This document shows, in pieces, positions 1 to 12,066 of a DNA stretch of 64,000 nt. Each line of letters begins with the position of its first letter. Position 1 is the first letter of the stretch. Below the pieces are notes generated by a model. The model was given only the letters and a program-made list of their open reading frames with translations. It was not told the origin of the DNA and ran no database searches. The DNA is from Phallus indusiatus. Lineage: Eukaryota; Basidiomycota; Agaricomycetes; Phallales; Phallaceae. The stretch lies in contig JAQFWX010000001.1 in the NCBI GenBank assembly GCA_027605045.1, forward strand, positions 2,604,001 through 2,668,000. The letters are read 5' to 3'. The position numbers were made by a program, and so were the translations under genes.

Positions 1-1687
1 TCGGACCTGCTAACCCAGGCCAGAAATTTGAAAGATACTGTATTTACTGAAATTCCTGTCATGTTAGTTCATCATAATCATCTTTAGTGTGTGAATTGCT
101 GATCTGATGTGGTCGACTTTTAGCGACCTTCACAATGCTCGTAGTCCCGACTTGACACTGCGACAAAAGATTGCTGAGGATATCCGGGATGCTTGTCTTA
201 CTGCAGGTTTCTTCTATATCAAAGTCAGTATGAGTAGTGCCTTTTTGGGACGTACTTTGACTCTAGACTTATCAGAACCATGGTATTCCTGAGGAACTCC
301 CGCTCGATGCTGTCGAGAAAGCAAAGCCATTCTGGAACCTACCAGAAAACGAGAAATTGAAGGTAGGTAATTCAATGGTTTATCTTTGAAAATTAACATC
401 AAATATTATATGTCTCAGTACGACATCCACAACACACCCAATTTTAAAGGATACGTACGTACTTCGGGCTTATTACGTGTACACTTTGTGTTTGACCACG
501 CCCTTTCGGACGTTTACAGACAGCTCTACTGGCGGAAAATGTTGACCCAGCCAATAGAGGAGATCTACACGAAGGATATGAGATTGGATGGGAAGAAGAG
601 GATGGAAATGGCGGGATGCGACAGGGAGACGGCGCAATGTCCGGACAGAATGTGTGGCCTGACGATATGCCTGAGTTTCGAGCCGCAACACTGAAATATT
701 AGTGAGTTAGGGATCATTTTCTTTGCTTGCGTGCTTTATTCACTGCTTTAAGTCATGCTGCGGTCAAGCTCGGACAAACACTGTTTCCCCTATTTGCACT
801 AGCTCTTGACCTTCCCGAGAACTTTTTCGATGATAAAGTAAAGCATGTGCTTTGATTTCGAAGACGTTGTGATTTATGTTGTGTTAGACCACGAGACCAG
901 CGGCAATATCACGGATGCTGCATTATCCACCTCAAACGGGTATTGTCGACAATAGGATAATAGGGATAGGTGCTCATACCGAGTATGTTTCTGGTCTACA
1001 CTCCTTAACTACTTTCTTGATCTCACCAAACTAGTTATGAGGTGAGATTCTGTCATGCTCTCGCGCATTACCTCACAACGGTCTTTGGAAGTGCTTTACA
1101 ATCCTCTGGCAAGATCAAAACCCTGCACTACAAGTTCTCAACAACGAAGGTAGATGGATCGATGCCGTCCCGATACCAGGAACATTAGTAGTCAAGTTCG
1201 TGAACGACCATTTCCTCTCTCTCAAGGCCATTAACTAAACTAACGTTATCTAGCTTAGGTGATCAACTTGCTCGATGGACAAGTTCGTACCAAACGCAAC
1301 GGGATAATTTCATTTGAACTGATTCCTTCGATACGCTTAGATGACGTTTTTAAATCTACGGTACATCGCGCCATAAATCGTACGGGAGTCAGACGCTACT
1401 CTATTCCACTGTAAGCACCAAACTTCGCTACCCCTAGATTCACTGGGCTGATTTCTTGACGTCTTGACATGCGGGTTTAGGTTTTTCGGAACGGACTACG
1501 ACGTTACATTAGAGGTATTTTTCCAAATATATCTCATCTTTGCACTGATTCTTATGCTTGTCATTAGGCTCTTCCGAGTTGTGTCTCACAAGACCGTCCC
1601 GCCAAATATGAGCCTGTCAAAGCAGGAGACTACGTCAAAGCTCGTTTGGCAGCTTCCTATGCACATTCAGCTCCAAATAACGTTTGA
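1..1687 (+). CDS. 2OG-Fe(II) oxygenase, isopenicillin N synthase-like (5' end outside window)
   Basis: Non-heme iron dioxygenase of the isopenicillin N synthase/2OG superfamily; expected to use Fe(II), 2-oxoglutarate and O2 in the cytosol, substrate unknown. Thirteen exons, 1011 nt in frame: 1-62, 124-223, 276-362, 419-454, 520-701, 753-837, 888-982, 1035-1041, 1092-1195, 1254-1282, 1341-1410, 1481-1514, 1568-1687. The N-terminal DIOX_N block reads EIPVIDLHNAR then FFYIKNHGIPEE. The core holds the iron HxD in GAHTDYECFTILWQD, the second iron His in STVHRAINR and the 2-oxoglutarate-binding RxS in RRYSIPLF. The C-terminus is VKARLAASY. Exon 8 is only 7 nt and completes the HTDYEC motif, so an ORF-only annotation would miss an iron ligand. 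No in-frame ATG precedes exon 1, so the start lies left of the window. Family call is firm; substrate cannot be inferred. Confidence 0.93.
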
Positions 1688-1818
1688 TTTTAAAAAAAGG
1701 TGCTATTTTTTATACCTGTAGTTGTATAGGTCGTTCGTATGTTTTTTGTTGTAATCTACATGTGGTGTGATATGTACTTCTTTAGACAAAGTCTTTTCTT
1801 GTATACACCGGACGTTGT

Positions 1819-4061
1819 TTAGCGCACTTGATACATTTGAACGGTCATCCCCTGTGGTTTACCCTCGTCTCCTTCCTTTGAAACACAATAGTGAATCTCG
1901 ACATCCAACTCTCGCGAATTGTCTTCCCTCTTCCGACAATACAACGTCCCCGAAATAATGGAACCTATACCACAAGAAATAGACTCAGTACTCGCAATCA
2001 ATAAAGGATCTCTTTTCTACTTACCCTCCTCAGCCTTGATCGGCTCCCTCAACAAGAAGATCGTTTGTTTCCAATGCGTTGGAATACTCATCGGCCCGGT
2101 ACTGAAACTCACTTCCTTCCCTTTCTCAACACCGGGACCCGTACTTTCTTTTCTCCGCGCTTTACCAGGGATTTGCCAAACTTCCGCTAAAGCCGGTTCA
2201 CCATCTTTAACCAAACTGACTTCAACATCGTCTGAGACAGGTAATCCAGTAGGAGTAAAGAATGTATCGAAGTAGAGTATGAAAGCGTGTGCTTTTGTGA
2301 TTTTTTGGTGCGCTGTTAGACGGAATGTCGATGAGAAATTCAGAGATTGGGGTGTTACTGTTGCGAGTTGGAGATTCTAAGGAATAAGAGAGGTGAAATT
2401 AATTTAGTTTTTTGTGAATTGAGATATAGCCACCTTGATGCATGCCACGTTGGTGACGAGCGTCTCAGGTTCCACAGTATCAATAATCGCATCTTGATAG
2501 ACACCCTCAGCCATAGCAGAAAGATCGAACCCTAAAATAAGCCAATTTCATTGACAATTACGCGATAGCGGTGAAAGTCTAATCCAATTTACCATATATA
2601 TCAGTCCAAAACTCCACCCGAGCCTTATATATATCCTTAGCTTCCGATAAGCCAAACATGATACGAGTTTGAGATGGAGCCATAACACCACCAGGCTTCA
2701 AAAACCGATCACGGGCGACTAGCACGGAGTCTAGCATTGATTCGTAAAGCAGCGCATATCCCATCCATTCGGAAACTATTATGTCGACTTTTTCAATTTC
2801 GTCTGGAAGTGAGATTTGTTCAATTTTCCCTCGGATTACCCTAATTCATCATAGATCAGTCAAGCTGAGCCTAAACCTTCTAATGATTCAACATACGTAA
2901 TGACATTGTCAAAGTTGTTCGCACGAACATTTTGCTGAGCTTTTTCTGCGATGGCACTAGCATCCACGGCAAGAACCTTTCGAGCACCTGCTTTGGCTGC
3001 GAATAGAGAAAGAATTCCAGTACCACAGCCCACATCTAAAACGACAGCGTCGCGGAATATAGCCGGATTGCTAAGGATGAATGAAGCATAGGACGATGTG
3101 CGAACTTTATCTTGAATCATGACTGCATGGATATCTAAATAAAGATAGATATTAGCAAGTGCTCCATTATGGGTTGTGTAGATGTACCGTTCTCAGCGTA
3201 ACTATCAAAGTAATGCGTATCGTCATCTCGCGGCTTCGGAGCCTCGTTGACAGAAGTACCTCCGCTCATTTCATCAATCAACGTGACCAAATCCCTTGAA
3301 CGACCTTCGACGAGTTTCTTATAATCAATCAAATCTTGTCGTGCGCTTCTAAGCTTTTCTTCTAAGCGTTTAATTTTTCGGGAAGCAAGCTTGGGATTGG
3401 ACGGTTCATGTCGCGCCTTGGAAGAAGTTCCTTCTTTTGGTGCAGGCGTGGATACGTTTTCGTCTTCGGAATCGGACCAATCGTCAAAGAGGAGTTCTTT
3501 AAGAAGTATGTTCAGTATGAAACTGTTAAACTACTCTTTGAGTATAGGACTGACGAAGGAGAGGGTCGTCTTCGATGACCGGACGCAAATATTGGTCGTC
3601 AGAGAAGAAAGGCTCTTGTCCCGTGAGATTGATGATAGACTGCAGTGTTGGCCTCTAACAATATGAAGATCTGAATGCAACGAGTAGTAGAAAGAACATG
3701 GGACATACGTCTTTTCGGATGTAGTTTATTAGACGCACGCGATTGTGAAAATCAAGGTCTAGAGCCAAAATGTCAGCTATCAGAGAGGGAAAAAACGGCA
3801 CGTAAAAGTCATACCTAGTTTCACACTCAACAGTTTAACATCAATACCATATTTCCTCTTGTCGTGCTCCAAGGCTGACCCAACCGATTTGAAAACTTCA
3901 TCGTCGAACAGGGATTTACACGATGGCCTCTCTGAATCTGACTCTACCCAATCACTCCATGTTTCTTCATCCTCGTCTTCTTCTCCAGAGGATGAAGAAT
4001 GCGAATCCGATTCTGGATAAACTGCGCTGCGTGGCGTACCCTGAATATGAATCGCACTCAT
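1819..4061 (-). CDS. protein arginine N-methyltransferase, PRMT3/Rmt3 type
   Basis: SAM-dependent arginine methyltransferase; PRMT3 orthologues methylate ribosomal protein uS5 (Rps2) in the cytosol. Nine exons give 595 aa: 4061-3815, 3758-3709, 3654-3555, 3496-3188, 3134-2897, 2840-2593, 2531-2434, 2376-2025, 1964-1819. Motif I is VLDVGCGTGILS, followed by the SAM-binding acid in VLAVDAS. The double-E loop is SEWMGYALLYESML and the THW loop is SIPTHWKQ. The N-terminal part is acidic (WSDWVESDSE, later DDWSDSEDE), then has the segment that aligns with the PRMT3 zinc finger and a predicted coiled coil (KRLEEKLRSAR). Oddity: where animal and fission-yeast PRMT3 have C-x2-C...H-x5-H, this copy reads PSCKSLFDDE...LEHDKRKYG, so at least one Cys and one His ligand are missing. 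The ATG at 4061 is the first in frame after the divergent promoter. Confidence 0.94.
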
Positions 4062-4177
4062 TTTCAGGTGAAGGACGGCGAAAAGCTTCAGGGTTGCTTT
4101 GGGGGCGTAAAGTTTAAGGAATTTGTCAGCATTTGTCAGCAGTTTGAGATCTCACTCACCTGCACGATCACTCAAAG
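4062..4177. promoter_or_regulatory. bidirectional promoter region, PRMT3 / CCDC25-like
   Basis: Only 116 bp separate the start codon of the methyltransferase (-) from that of the CCDC25-like gene (+). No TATA box is evident. The two genes therefore probably share a nucleosome-free promoter. The interval contains a perfect 10-bp direct repeat (ATTTGTCAGC) at 4120-4140. Confidence 0.6.
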
Positions 4178-5224
4178 ATGGTTATTTTCTTCAAATCTAC
4201 CGGTATGTTCTTTCATTGTTATAATAGCTTATTTTGATAATATTTTTGTATCTGTTCAAGCTGTGGATCCAGCGGTTGTCATCTATATGGGAAGGGACAA
4301 AGAAGAAAGTACGCACTCCGACCACTCCGAAGATCAGCCTGTTTATAACGCCCTCAAACAGACGAAGACTTGATAAAATACGCTTGGTCCGTTCATTAAG
4401 CTTTCGGAAAGAGATACATCTGTACCCAATCTTGCGACTGGTTCAACAGGCCTCAAGACGTCTGGTTCCATGTCGATAAGCTGTCATCTGCACATGTCTA
4501 TCTTCGTCTTCCGGACTCTATAAAGTCTTGGGAAGAGATTCCACAGCCTTTGCTTGTGGATTGTGCGCAGTTGGTTAAAGCAAATTCTATCGAAGGAAAT
4601 AAGAACGATAATATCACAGTCGTTTATACGCCGGCGAGTAATCTGAAGGTATACATTTGCTCTGGTATCCGAAAAGAGGCACGTTTAAGAAATCTATACT
4701 TTTAGAAAACGGGTGATATGGCCACGGGTCAGGTATCCTTTCATGCTCATAATGATGTCAGTTAGATTTGCCGTGGAGACTTGATTTGAAGGTCTTGATT
4801 TGTTCTCCCATATGTAGGTTAAACGAGGTGAGGCTCTCTGCTTCTAATATCTTCGGGACCTAATGGAATTTGATATTGTCTAGTTCACATCCCCAAACGC
4901 GAAAACGTTATTGTCAACCGGCTGAATAAGACAAAGGTCGAAAAGGAGGTCGATCATGAACAAGAGCGAGTAGATCGTCAAAAAGCGGAAGCTACGGCTC
5001 GGCGAGCTGAGGCTCAGGCTAGGGTAAACTTTACATTTATTTCTTCTTTTCTTTTTCTTTTTCTCATTCTCATTCTCAATTTTTTGAAGCGAAAGGCGGA
5101 ATTAGAGCTAGCCAAAACCCGAGAGGCGGAGAAAGCTGCACGGTCATACGACAGTCTTTTCAGCGGCGAGTATGAATATAACGAGGACAAGACTGTCAAA
5201 GAACTCGAGGAAGACTTCATGTGA
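4178..5224 (+). CDS. CCDC25/Jlp2-type NFACT-R (DUF814) protein
   Basis: Homologue of CCDC25 (yeast Jlp2), a small protein made of one NFACT-R domain and a charged coiled coil; related to the RNA-binding domain of Rqc2/NEMF. Exact fungal role is unsettled. Eight exons give 210 aa: 4178-4202, 4261-4308, 4362-4386, 4450-4648, 4706-4756, 4818-4827, 4884-5023, 5090-5224. Family landmarks in order: MVIFFKST start, [67 protein letters not shown], then a Lys/Glu/Ala-rich coiled coil and the acidic end EELEEDFM-like (KELEEDFM). Exon 6 is a 10-nt micro-exon coding the VKR of NDVKRVHIPKR. Length matches the family (about 200 aa). Divergent from the arginine methyltransferase gene. Confidence 0.95.
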
Positions 5225-7114
5225 ACTAGATATGTATATCAACTATTTTGAAAATGTTTCTAATTTTTTTATGGATACACGTTTGTAACCTTATAACCTC
5301 AAACAAAGGCCTACTAATCAAAGCTCATGTTTTAAAGTAAGGCACCCCTGACAAACGCAGGAAGTAAGCGTTCTTCTTGCTCCCATAAAATGAGGACGAC
5401 GCGTAAAGTAATGCGAGCGACGCCCAGAGTGTCAAGGAGCAACTCAAAACAGTGCATCATGTACACAATGAATAAAATAAATAGTATATTGAATAAACAT
5501 CTACAAACGAATCAGTCATTTGCATTTGTTAAAGTAGACGAGGACAGACGCACATTATACATGAACATTACACTTATAAGCTCATTATATTGTCACCTGC
5601 GTGTGAATCCTTCTCCCGTGAATAGTTCGAAACATCAAAAGCAGGACGAAAAAATAAACAGGTCATAATGTTTTTCTCGCTCTGTAAATGAACGTTCCGT
5701 CGTGAAAAATGCCAAACTGACATGGACGGGCCGCTAAAGTGAATGGAGCTGTGAAAGATTTCAGAAGATTCAATGATGTAATGTGAGAGACATATATTCA
5801 GCAGTAAAATGTTCGCAAAAAATATACGATATATAGCCCTCGTAAAGAGACATGGATGGAGAAGGGATGAAAAAAAATTAGCCGCCGAAGCTGAACGTTT
5901 ATAACGGAATCAAATCTATTACGTAATTACTTTACAATTACCGGAACATTCCGAAAGTAAAACCCGATCCACCTCAAACCCGAGCACAGCCCGAGCAACA
6001 GTAGCAAATGCAGGCGGACATAGCGTTATAGATTGAAATTTATTGATAGCTCATGGATGGTCGCTGACGGAGGAAATTCACTCGAGGTGATTCACAAGAT
6101 CGCCACGCAATGGGCACTACCACAGCCTGCCAACGCTGACAGTATTTATCAGGTATTTGCATGATAACGTCCTTGGCCGATGATGCGCTGAATAATTCTT
6201 TGCGTTTTCCACATGCTTCCTTCTTTATTACACGCGGATACTCATTGTACTTAACGCGGAAACCGAGTTCTAGTTTCAGGTCTACGATTGCCTAATCTCT
6301 TCTTTCCCTTGTCGTAACTCTTAATGGACAAAACTGAGAGTGATAAAACCGAAGCTATCCAGTCTTTTCCCGACAGAGTTGCCGCATTGACAAAGTTACT
6401 TGCCTCGAATACATTAATACCGGTCAAATTTTTTCCATGGTGTTCCCTGGGTATAACTTTCAAAGCAAATACGTCTCAACTGAGACCGACCGCGCAAAAG
6501 AATCTTTGATCATAATACTCGGGGGAAGTTTTCAAGTCCACCCGATATTATTATTATAATGATTCAGTTGATCATCACCAGCTTACGTTCCCAAACAGTC
6601 TTGCGACTACTTAAATAACTCACCACTCTCTGGGTTCTTCGCAGTACCATCGTGAGCTGGAGCACCAGCTCATTTCATTTTTTCAAACGGAAAAAAATTA
6701 GTATAATAAACGCCAACGTTGCCCAAAAGGAGAAAAATAGGATGTATCGAATTGCGAATTAGGTCCATATATCCGTCGGTCACATTTGTAATTTGGCATC
6801 AATGGCATGTGGCGGAAGGCTGGCAGAGCAGCAAAGCTTAGCTTCACCATGTGGGTTGTAGTTCCGGGTCATCATCACAGATATGATCCTGAATTTATGT
6901 TTTTACGTGAGTCGTGACAGGTATGACAATAGGAAACATTGAAAGGTGAGACTTCATAGTCGGCCTTGCTGGAATGAAAAACCCTTATCATGTGTTCGTC
7001 ACCACTGGGTGTTATTACACAGCCACATATAAAACTGCTTCGCCAGTTCTGGAATTTCATCTGACATCTTACCTCTCGCTCGCACTTATCCTTTGTTTTA
7101 CGCTGGTGATTGCG
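5225..7114. other. intergenic, no supported gene
   Basis: AT-rich 1.9 kb downstream of the CCDC25-like gene. Short open frames (5390-5668, 6251-6509, 6875-7243) show no recognisable protein and no consistent splice-linked continuation. The last 100 bp hold the promoter of the next gene, including TATAAAA at 7028-7034, 81 bp before its ATG. Confidence 0.5.
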
Positions 7115-7917
7115 ATGTCTATACCTCAAATTGCGGCATCTCTACAGGCAGCTTCTGCACTCGCAAAATATTCAAGTACTACAACAAGCTCTCAAGCGAA
7201 GCAAGATTTAAGTTCACTTCAGGACAGCCTGGTGTGTCGTTGAGCTCATGAACCTCCGTTTGATGGATTTTTATTTGAGAAGACTACAGTAACCACAGCG
7301 GTTAAAGATCTGCCCCTCAATCCCACGAAGTCTGATATCGAGGCAAGCATGAAACATCTACAATCAAAGTGAGAATTAATCCTGCATCCACGTAGGGTGT
7401 CGTTCCAGTAGTCGTCGCATACGAAACAGCTTTCGTTAGAACCGCTTCTTGTTTCACAGTGAAGAATTAAGTCAACTTTGGTTAAGCGTCTTGTTTATGG
7501 TTCCCTTATGTAGAATCTCGATCTTCCGCTCACCTCCCCGGATGGTGTTTCTATTTCCCCCGTCATTCAAAGCATACACACGACCTTCTTGAAACTTCTT
7601 GGCGAATGCCGTCCCAGGCTTCCTGGAGCTGAAATAGCGATTCCCGGATATTGCAAATTCTTCTTTAACAACATACGAAACATCATAAATGTATTTATTC
7701 TGAATTCATTTTTGCATACTGAATTTTCAACATAATCACAGCCTTATTATGAATCTCTAATTGCCACAGCCCCAGTAAGTTCGTTGTTACTGCACCGGAG
7801 GAATTTTGATTTTAATATCAGTTTGACCAGTCTAATATCCCACAATCGGATATAGAACGGATGCAGTTTGCCGCCAATGCAGCACTTCAAGATACGGTGG
7901 CCGGTCTTCCTCTTTGA
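7115..7917 (+). CDS. uncharacterised ~180-aa helical protein, paralogue 1 of 3
   Basis: Not a family I recognise. Six exons: 7115-7231, 7280-7342, 7396-7458, 7514-7690, 7742-7774, 7822-7917. Exon lengths from exon 3 to exon 5 (63, 177, 33) are identical to those of the paralogues at 17087 and 21889. Conserved marks are PLNPTKSDIE (aligned with PINLTKEEIE), IPGYCKFFF (PGYxKFF), PYYESLIATAP and the C-terminal AGLPL. The protein has no signal peptide or membrane segment and looks mostly helical, probably cytosolic. Two splice oddities: exon 2 starts three codons earlier than in the paralogues, at AAG after TTTGAG, because the ancestral acceptor seems to have lost a G. Intron 2 has a GC donor (GCAAGC) where the paralogues have GT. 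The gene remains open throughout, so I treat it as functional. Confidence 0.75.
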
Positions 7918-9260
7918 TTTCTGTTATCATATCTTATTGTCCTTGAACAAATATTTTGATAATAGAAACCGTTGGAGCATGTTTTGTATTTGTTAGGTTG
8001 ACAGCCGCCATCGCATCTCTATCTTTAATTAAAATTAGATCCCAGGAAATCTCACTCTGTCGTGGTTGCGTTTTGCTTTCAAGCCACTGCCATGTTCGGA
8101 TTAAGGTTGGCTGAGGGGAAAGTAAGAACATTATTCCGCAAAACTTTATCCCTTTGGCTGCTTGTTGTTCTGTTACCGCCATTGAGATGAGGCCGCGGTG
8201 CTGGCTATGACATTATGACATATGTCCATCGATACCACGGATCTCTAGGGAAGATCAACGTTAGCAGCGATCATTAGGATTACCAGCGTTGAATCAGCGA
8301 TTACGGAGTATCATCGGCGCCGGTATCGAGACCAGAGCTAAAATGTACACCAATGGTCCATCATTTCAATATTAACGACTCATAACCAAAATTCAAATTA
8401 AAACTGGCTATCAGCTTCAGAATATTTTATCTTTGATGTCAATTAACATGAATTGATATCTTTTCCTGATCAACATTTAGAGGTCCGGCAAATGATTTGC
8501 AACGAAGTTGCTCTGTTTCAAATATCATTTCCGGAGCTAGTTTTAGCAGTAAACGACAGCTTCGTAGAGAATAATCACATGATATGATATCAGCGCACGC
8601 GGTCACCTAATATGTACATGATCTCAACTGAAAGAGGGCAGCGATCGAACAGAGGTGGGTTCCTATTTCTGTATGCTGTGGCGTTTGCTGATCTTTGATA
8701 GACGCCGTCAGTCCTCCAGCCTTCTAGAGGAAAATGTTTAATTACCATCCAATGATTGCTTTTTCAAGTGATGAGAGCGCCTCAGGAGTGTGGCAGGTAA
8801 GATACCGGAATCAGTGCTCGTGTGTTTAGAAAATAGAGAGAGTGGGGGGAATTTTAGTTGTTTATTGTAGATATTGGTTTTGAGTATACAACTCGGTAAT
8901 ATCGCGCGTTTCGGGACTTTCCTTGTGTAGCCCGTGTCGGATCACATGCACATCACAAGCATCTTGAACTGGTATTGATGTGTTTTAAATCGTAAATATC
9001 TGAATAAGAATATAATTCGGACATTGCCGGCGCGGCAAATTGACAACCAACAATTGAGGTGAATGAATCGATACACCCCAAAGATGAAGGTCATAAACAT
9101 CTGCCCAAACTCTATCTTTCAGAAGTGCAGTGGTGACCCATACAGAACAACATGAACAAAAGTACGATTTCACCTTGGTTCAGTTTTCAGATAAATTGAA
9201 GAAGGTCATAATTCTTGAGCTTTAAGTCTCCCCTTTACATCAGGCCCTTCAAACTTCAAG
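7918..9260. other. intergenic, no supported gene
   Basis: About 1.3 kb between two + strand genes. Open frames at 7934-8182 and 8985-9173 (both -) have no recognisable content and no splice partners. I see no repeat or RNA gene. Confidence 0.45.
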
Positions 9261-11002
9261 ATGAACAATACCACTACTTCTGCTAGCAGTACCATGATCC
9301 AAGAATTTATTCAAGAGGTACATTCAAAGTGCGTTCTCGTAACTTACCTGAATATCGGCACTTACTCAACGGTGACTTGGGGATCAGTTATGTAGGAAAC
9401 CTTTTCAATACCAGTGCATTGGGTGCGTTGTCTAATATCCATTCAATGGGACTCACATTTCAATGTTGAAGATAATTATTAGCCCTGTTTGTCTATACTA
9501 CGGTCTTGGCTATGTCACAAGAAGTGGAATACATATGGTCATCACCCAAACTTATCAGTATTCCAAACCTGTTTTACGTTTTCACGAGATATGGAAGTTT
9601 ATTTGGCCAAGCATTCATCATTGGATTAACGTCTGTGCCAGTAAGCAAAAATTTTTTGAAGCAAGCAACGTTAATCATTTCCCTGCTGTTGACAGATAGG
9701 AACTGCGTAAGATATCATGATTATGGTGATGAGGCTTTGACTAATAAGAGAAAGAAAGGTTGTGCAATGGTCTTGCCAATGCACAGAATGTTGTGTTTAT
9801 TCTAGTGTATATCGGTGTTCAAGGTCGGTGTAATGTATGCCTTGTGAATACACTTACTTACATCAGTTCAGGCTTGTTGGTTGCTCGAGCGTACTCATTG
9901 TGTCAAGGTAACAAGATCATAGCGGGACCTTTGATCTTGTTTTATTTGGGAGGACTTGCTTTAGAGATTTATAGTAACTCACTGCAACTGAAAGCACAGC
10001 ACAATTCTGACATCACATTTAGCTGCAGTAACGCCTGGTGGATGTGTTCAAAGGTCAGTCATAATTCTCAAATCATGCCACTGAACCCTGTCTCACTGTT
10101 TTTTAGCTTCACGGGTACGTGCCTATAAAAATTTCCAATCATCAATTTTAAAGTCTAAAGATGATTTCCAAAGATCCTCAAGTAGCTTTAGCGGAAAGGA
10201 TCTGCACCATTGTGACCGATGTGCTTGTATTTTGCGCTTGTTTGTGGAAGGTCTGGGGTACATGGAAGCTAAAGCGCGATACTGGCATTCGAGGTAACAA
10301 TGACCTCGTTTCAATACTTATCAGACAAAGTACGTGTTTTTCACATCCCCATCTGGAAGTCGTGTTTGACATAATATTTTTAATAAGCCGTCTCGAGATT
10401 CTGGTGAGGCATAAACAAGGAAATCTTCTCTAAAAATCAGTTTTGACATCCTGAAAGCTTCGTAGCTGTGTTCACAGTCACTGTTACAATATATAGCCAA
10501 GTGGGAAAATATGTATCTATCTTTTCCATGGCTGACTTCCCAATCTTTCCTCCTATAGTACGTCGGAAACGTCAGTATAATTCTTTTAGGTATTATGCTT
10601 GTAAGGTATAAAGGTCTGATTTGAAATTGTGCACCAGATTGTAAAGGTTGTCACGAACAGTTTTCAACATAGGTATGGTTTCGTTTTGTGCATCGAAACG
10701 ACATTATTTATAAATGCTTGGTTTAAAGTTTTTCGACTATTTTGATCGCTGATCTTACTTTGGATATTCGACAACAAAATTTCGCAGCCAGGCGAGCTAC
10801 GAATATAACACTACCAACTATTCAAATTCAAAGCGTCCTGAATTATATACATCATTCTATCATCGAGGAAATGGGAGATCATGAAATACCGACAAATACA
10901 AGGTCAGGGAGTGAAGATGATGATGTCAATGTCTCGGTATCTCCGGACTCGGACGGCGGAGACGCTGCCCAAATCGAAATTCAGCATGAAGAATCAGTTT
11001 AG
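9261..11002 (+). CDS. DUF6533-type multi-spanning membrane protein
   Basis: Seven-helix-like membrane protein of the DUF6533 family, abundant in basidiomycetes and without known function. Fourteen exons give 337 aa: 9261-9328, 9388-9422, 9483-9640, 9696-9706, 9759-9823, 9872-9973, 10023-10053, 10107-10114, 10174-10329, 10388-10403, 10458-10500, 10559-10570, 10638-10672, 10729-11002. Exons 4, 8, 10 and 12 are only 11, 8, 16 and 12 nt. The DUF6533 signature is MSQEVEYIWSS followed by LFYVFTRYG. Hydrophobic helices follow (LLVARAYSL, LILFYLGGLALEI, VLVFCACLWKVW), then VSILIRQ. The C-terminal cytosolic tail begins ADLTLDIRQQN and ends in an acidic stretch. Exon structure matches the intact paralogue at 47448, which fixed the uncertain splice choices. 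No TATA box seen. Confidence 0.85.
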
Positions 11003-12066
11003 GCTTATATGGGGTTTCAAATAAAATCCGCTGAGCTGGTTTCTACAGATAAATCCTTGTTTTAAAATGTAAACGTCTTGGATTCTTATATAAATATAAC
11101 CCAATGTCGGACAAGTTTGTCAAAATCTCAAATCCGAAATAATGCGTGTGAATCAATTTTTAGTTCGATGGGGTGTATGCCCATGTTGAACAATACTTCA
11201 CAAATGCCTTCTCAGGGATAAAACCATATCTATGCTATTCATCTGTCCCATAATAACCGGGATTTGGTGGGACCTTCATTCAAAGTAGTTTCAATATTCA
11301 AGCTAAATATGCGATGAAATCTTGTTAATTATGACTGAGGTTACTTCGCTGTCGAAAATTCTGAAAAGTATAATTGATTTGCTCATGAGTACTTCATCGA
11401 TTGATCCAAATGCGATTCGGTCTGGATATTAACCTGCAGTAGCGTGGTCGCACTGGTGACCTGAGGCCGCCCGCACCTGAACAGCGAACGCATTTTGAAA
11501 ATAATTAATTGATCACAAATGTGCGCGTTAGTTTCGAAATCGAAGTGGTACAAAATTTGAACGCATGAAGACCAGCATGTGCAGTTTATCCTCTTGGTCG
11601 TCCTCGTGGATATTCGATCTTTTACATAAATCCATGGTGAGATCGGAATTTGCGAAACAATTTAAGGTAAAAAAATAGTTTCGTGCTAATAAAGGGCGAA
11701 ATTTGTGGATCTAGACCCTCACGGCCAGCTAATCCACTGTTCTATTTCAGGGATTGATTGAAAGCTTGATAATCGCACAGTCTGAATAAGACCTTTTATC
11801 AAACGTCGCATTCTTCACCGTGTGATTTATGTCAATAACTAGGGTGTAATCAAATTGATCCAAATAGTTGATCACAGTGACGTTTGGTGAACCGTCTCCC
11901 TTTGTTCAGGATGCTTCCGTTGTATTCCTTTCATGTCCCTTCACGTCATTCGCCGCAATTTCATTGTTGTTCAGGGGCGATCAAAATACAATGATAACAT
12001 AAACATATTCTTGCCAATTATTAAAATGTATAAAAACACAGGATATCGTAGCGTGACTTTAGTTTT
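11003..12066. other. intergenic, convergent
   Basis: Roughly 1.06 kb between the 3' ends of the DUF6533 gene (+) and the Q/N-rich gene (-). No open frame of interest, no repeat recognised elsewhere in the window. Confidence 0.5.
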
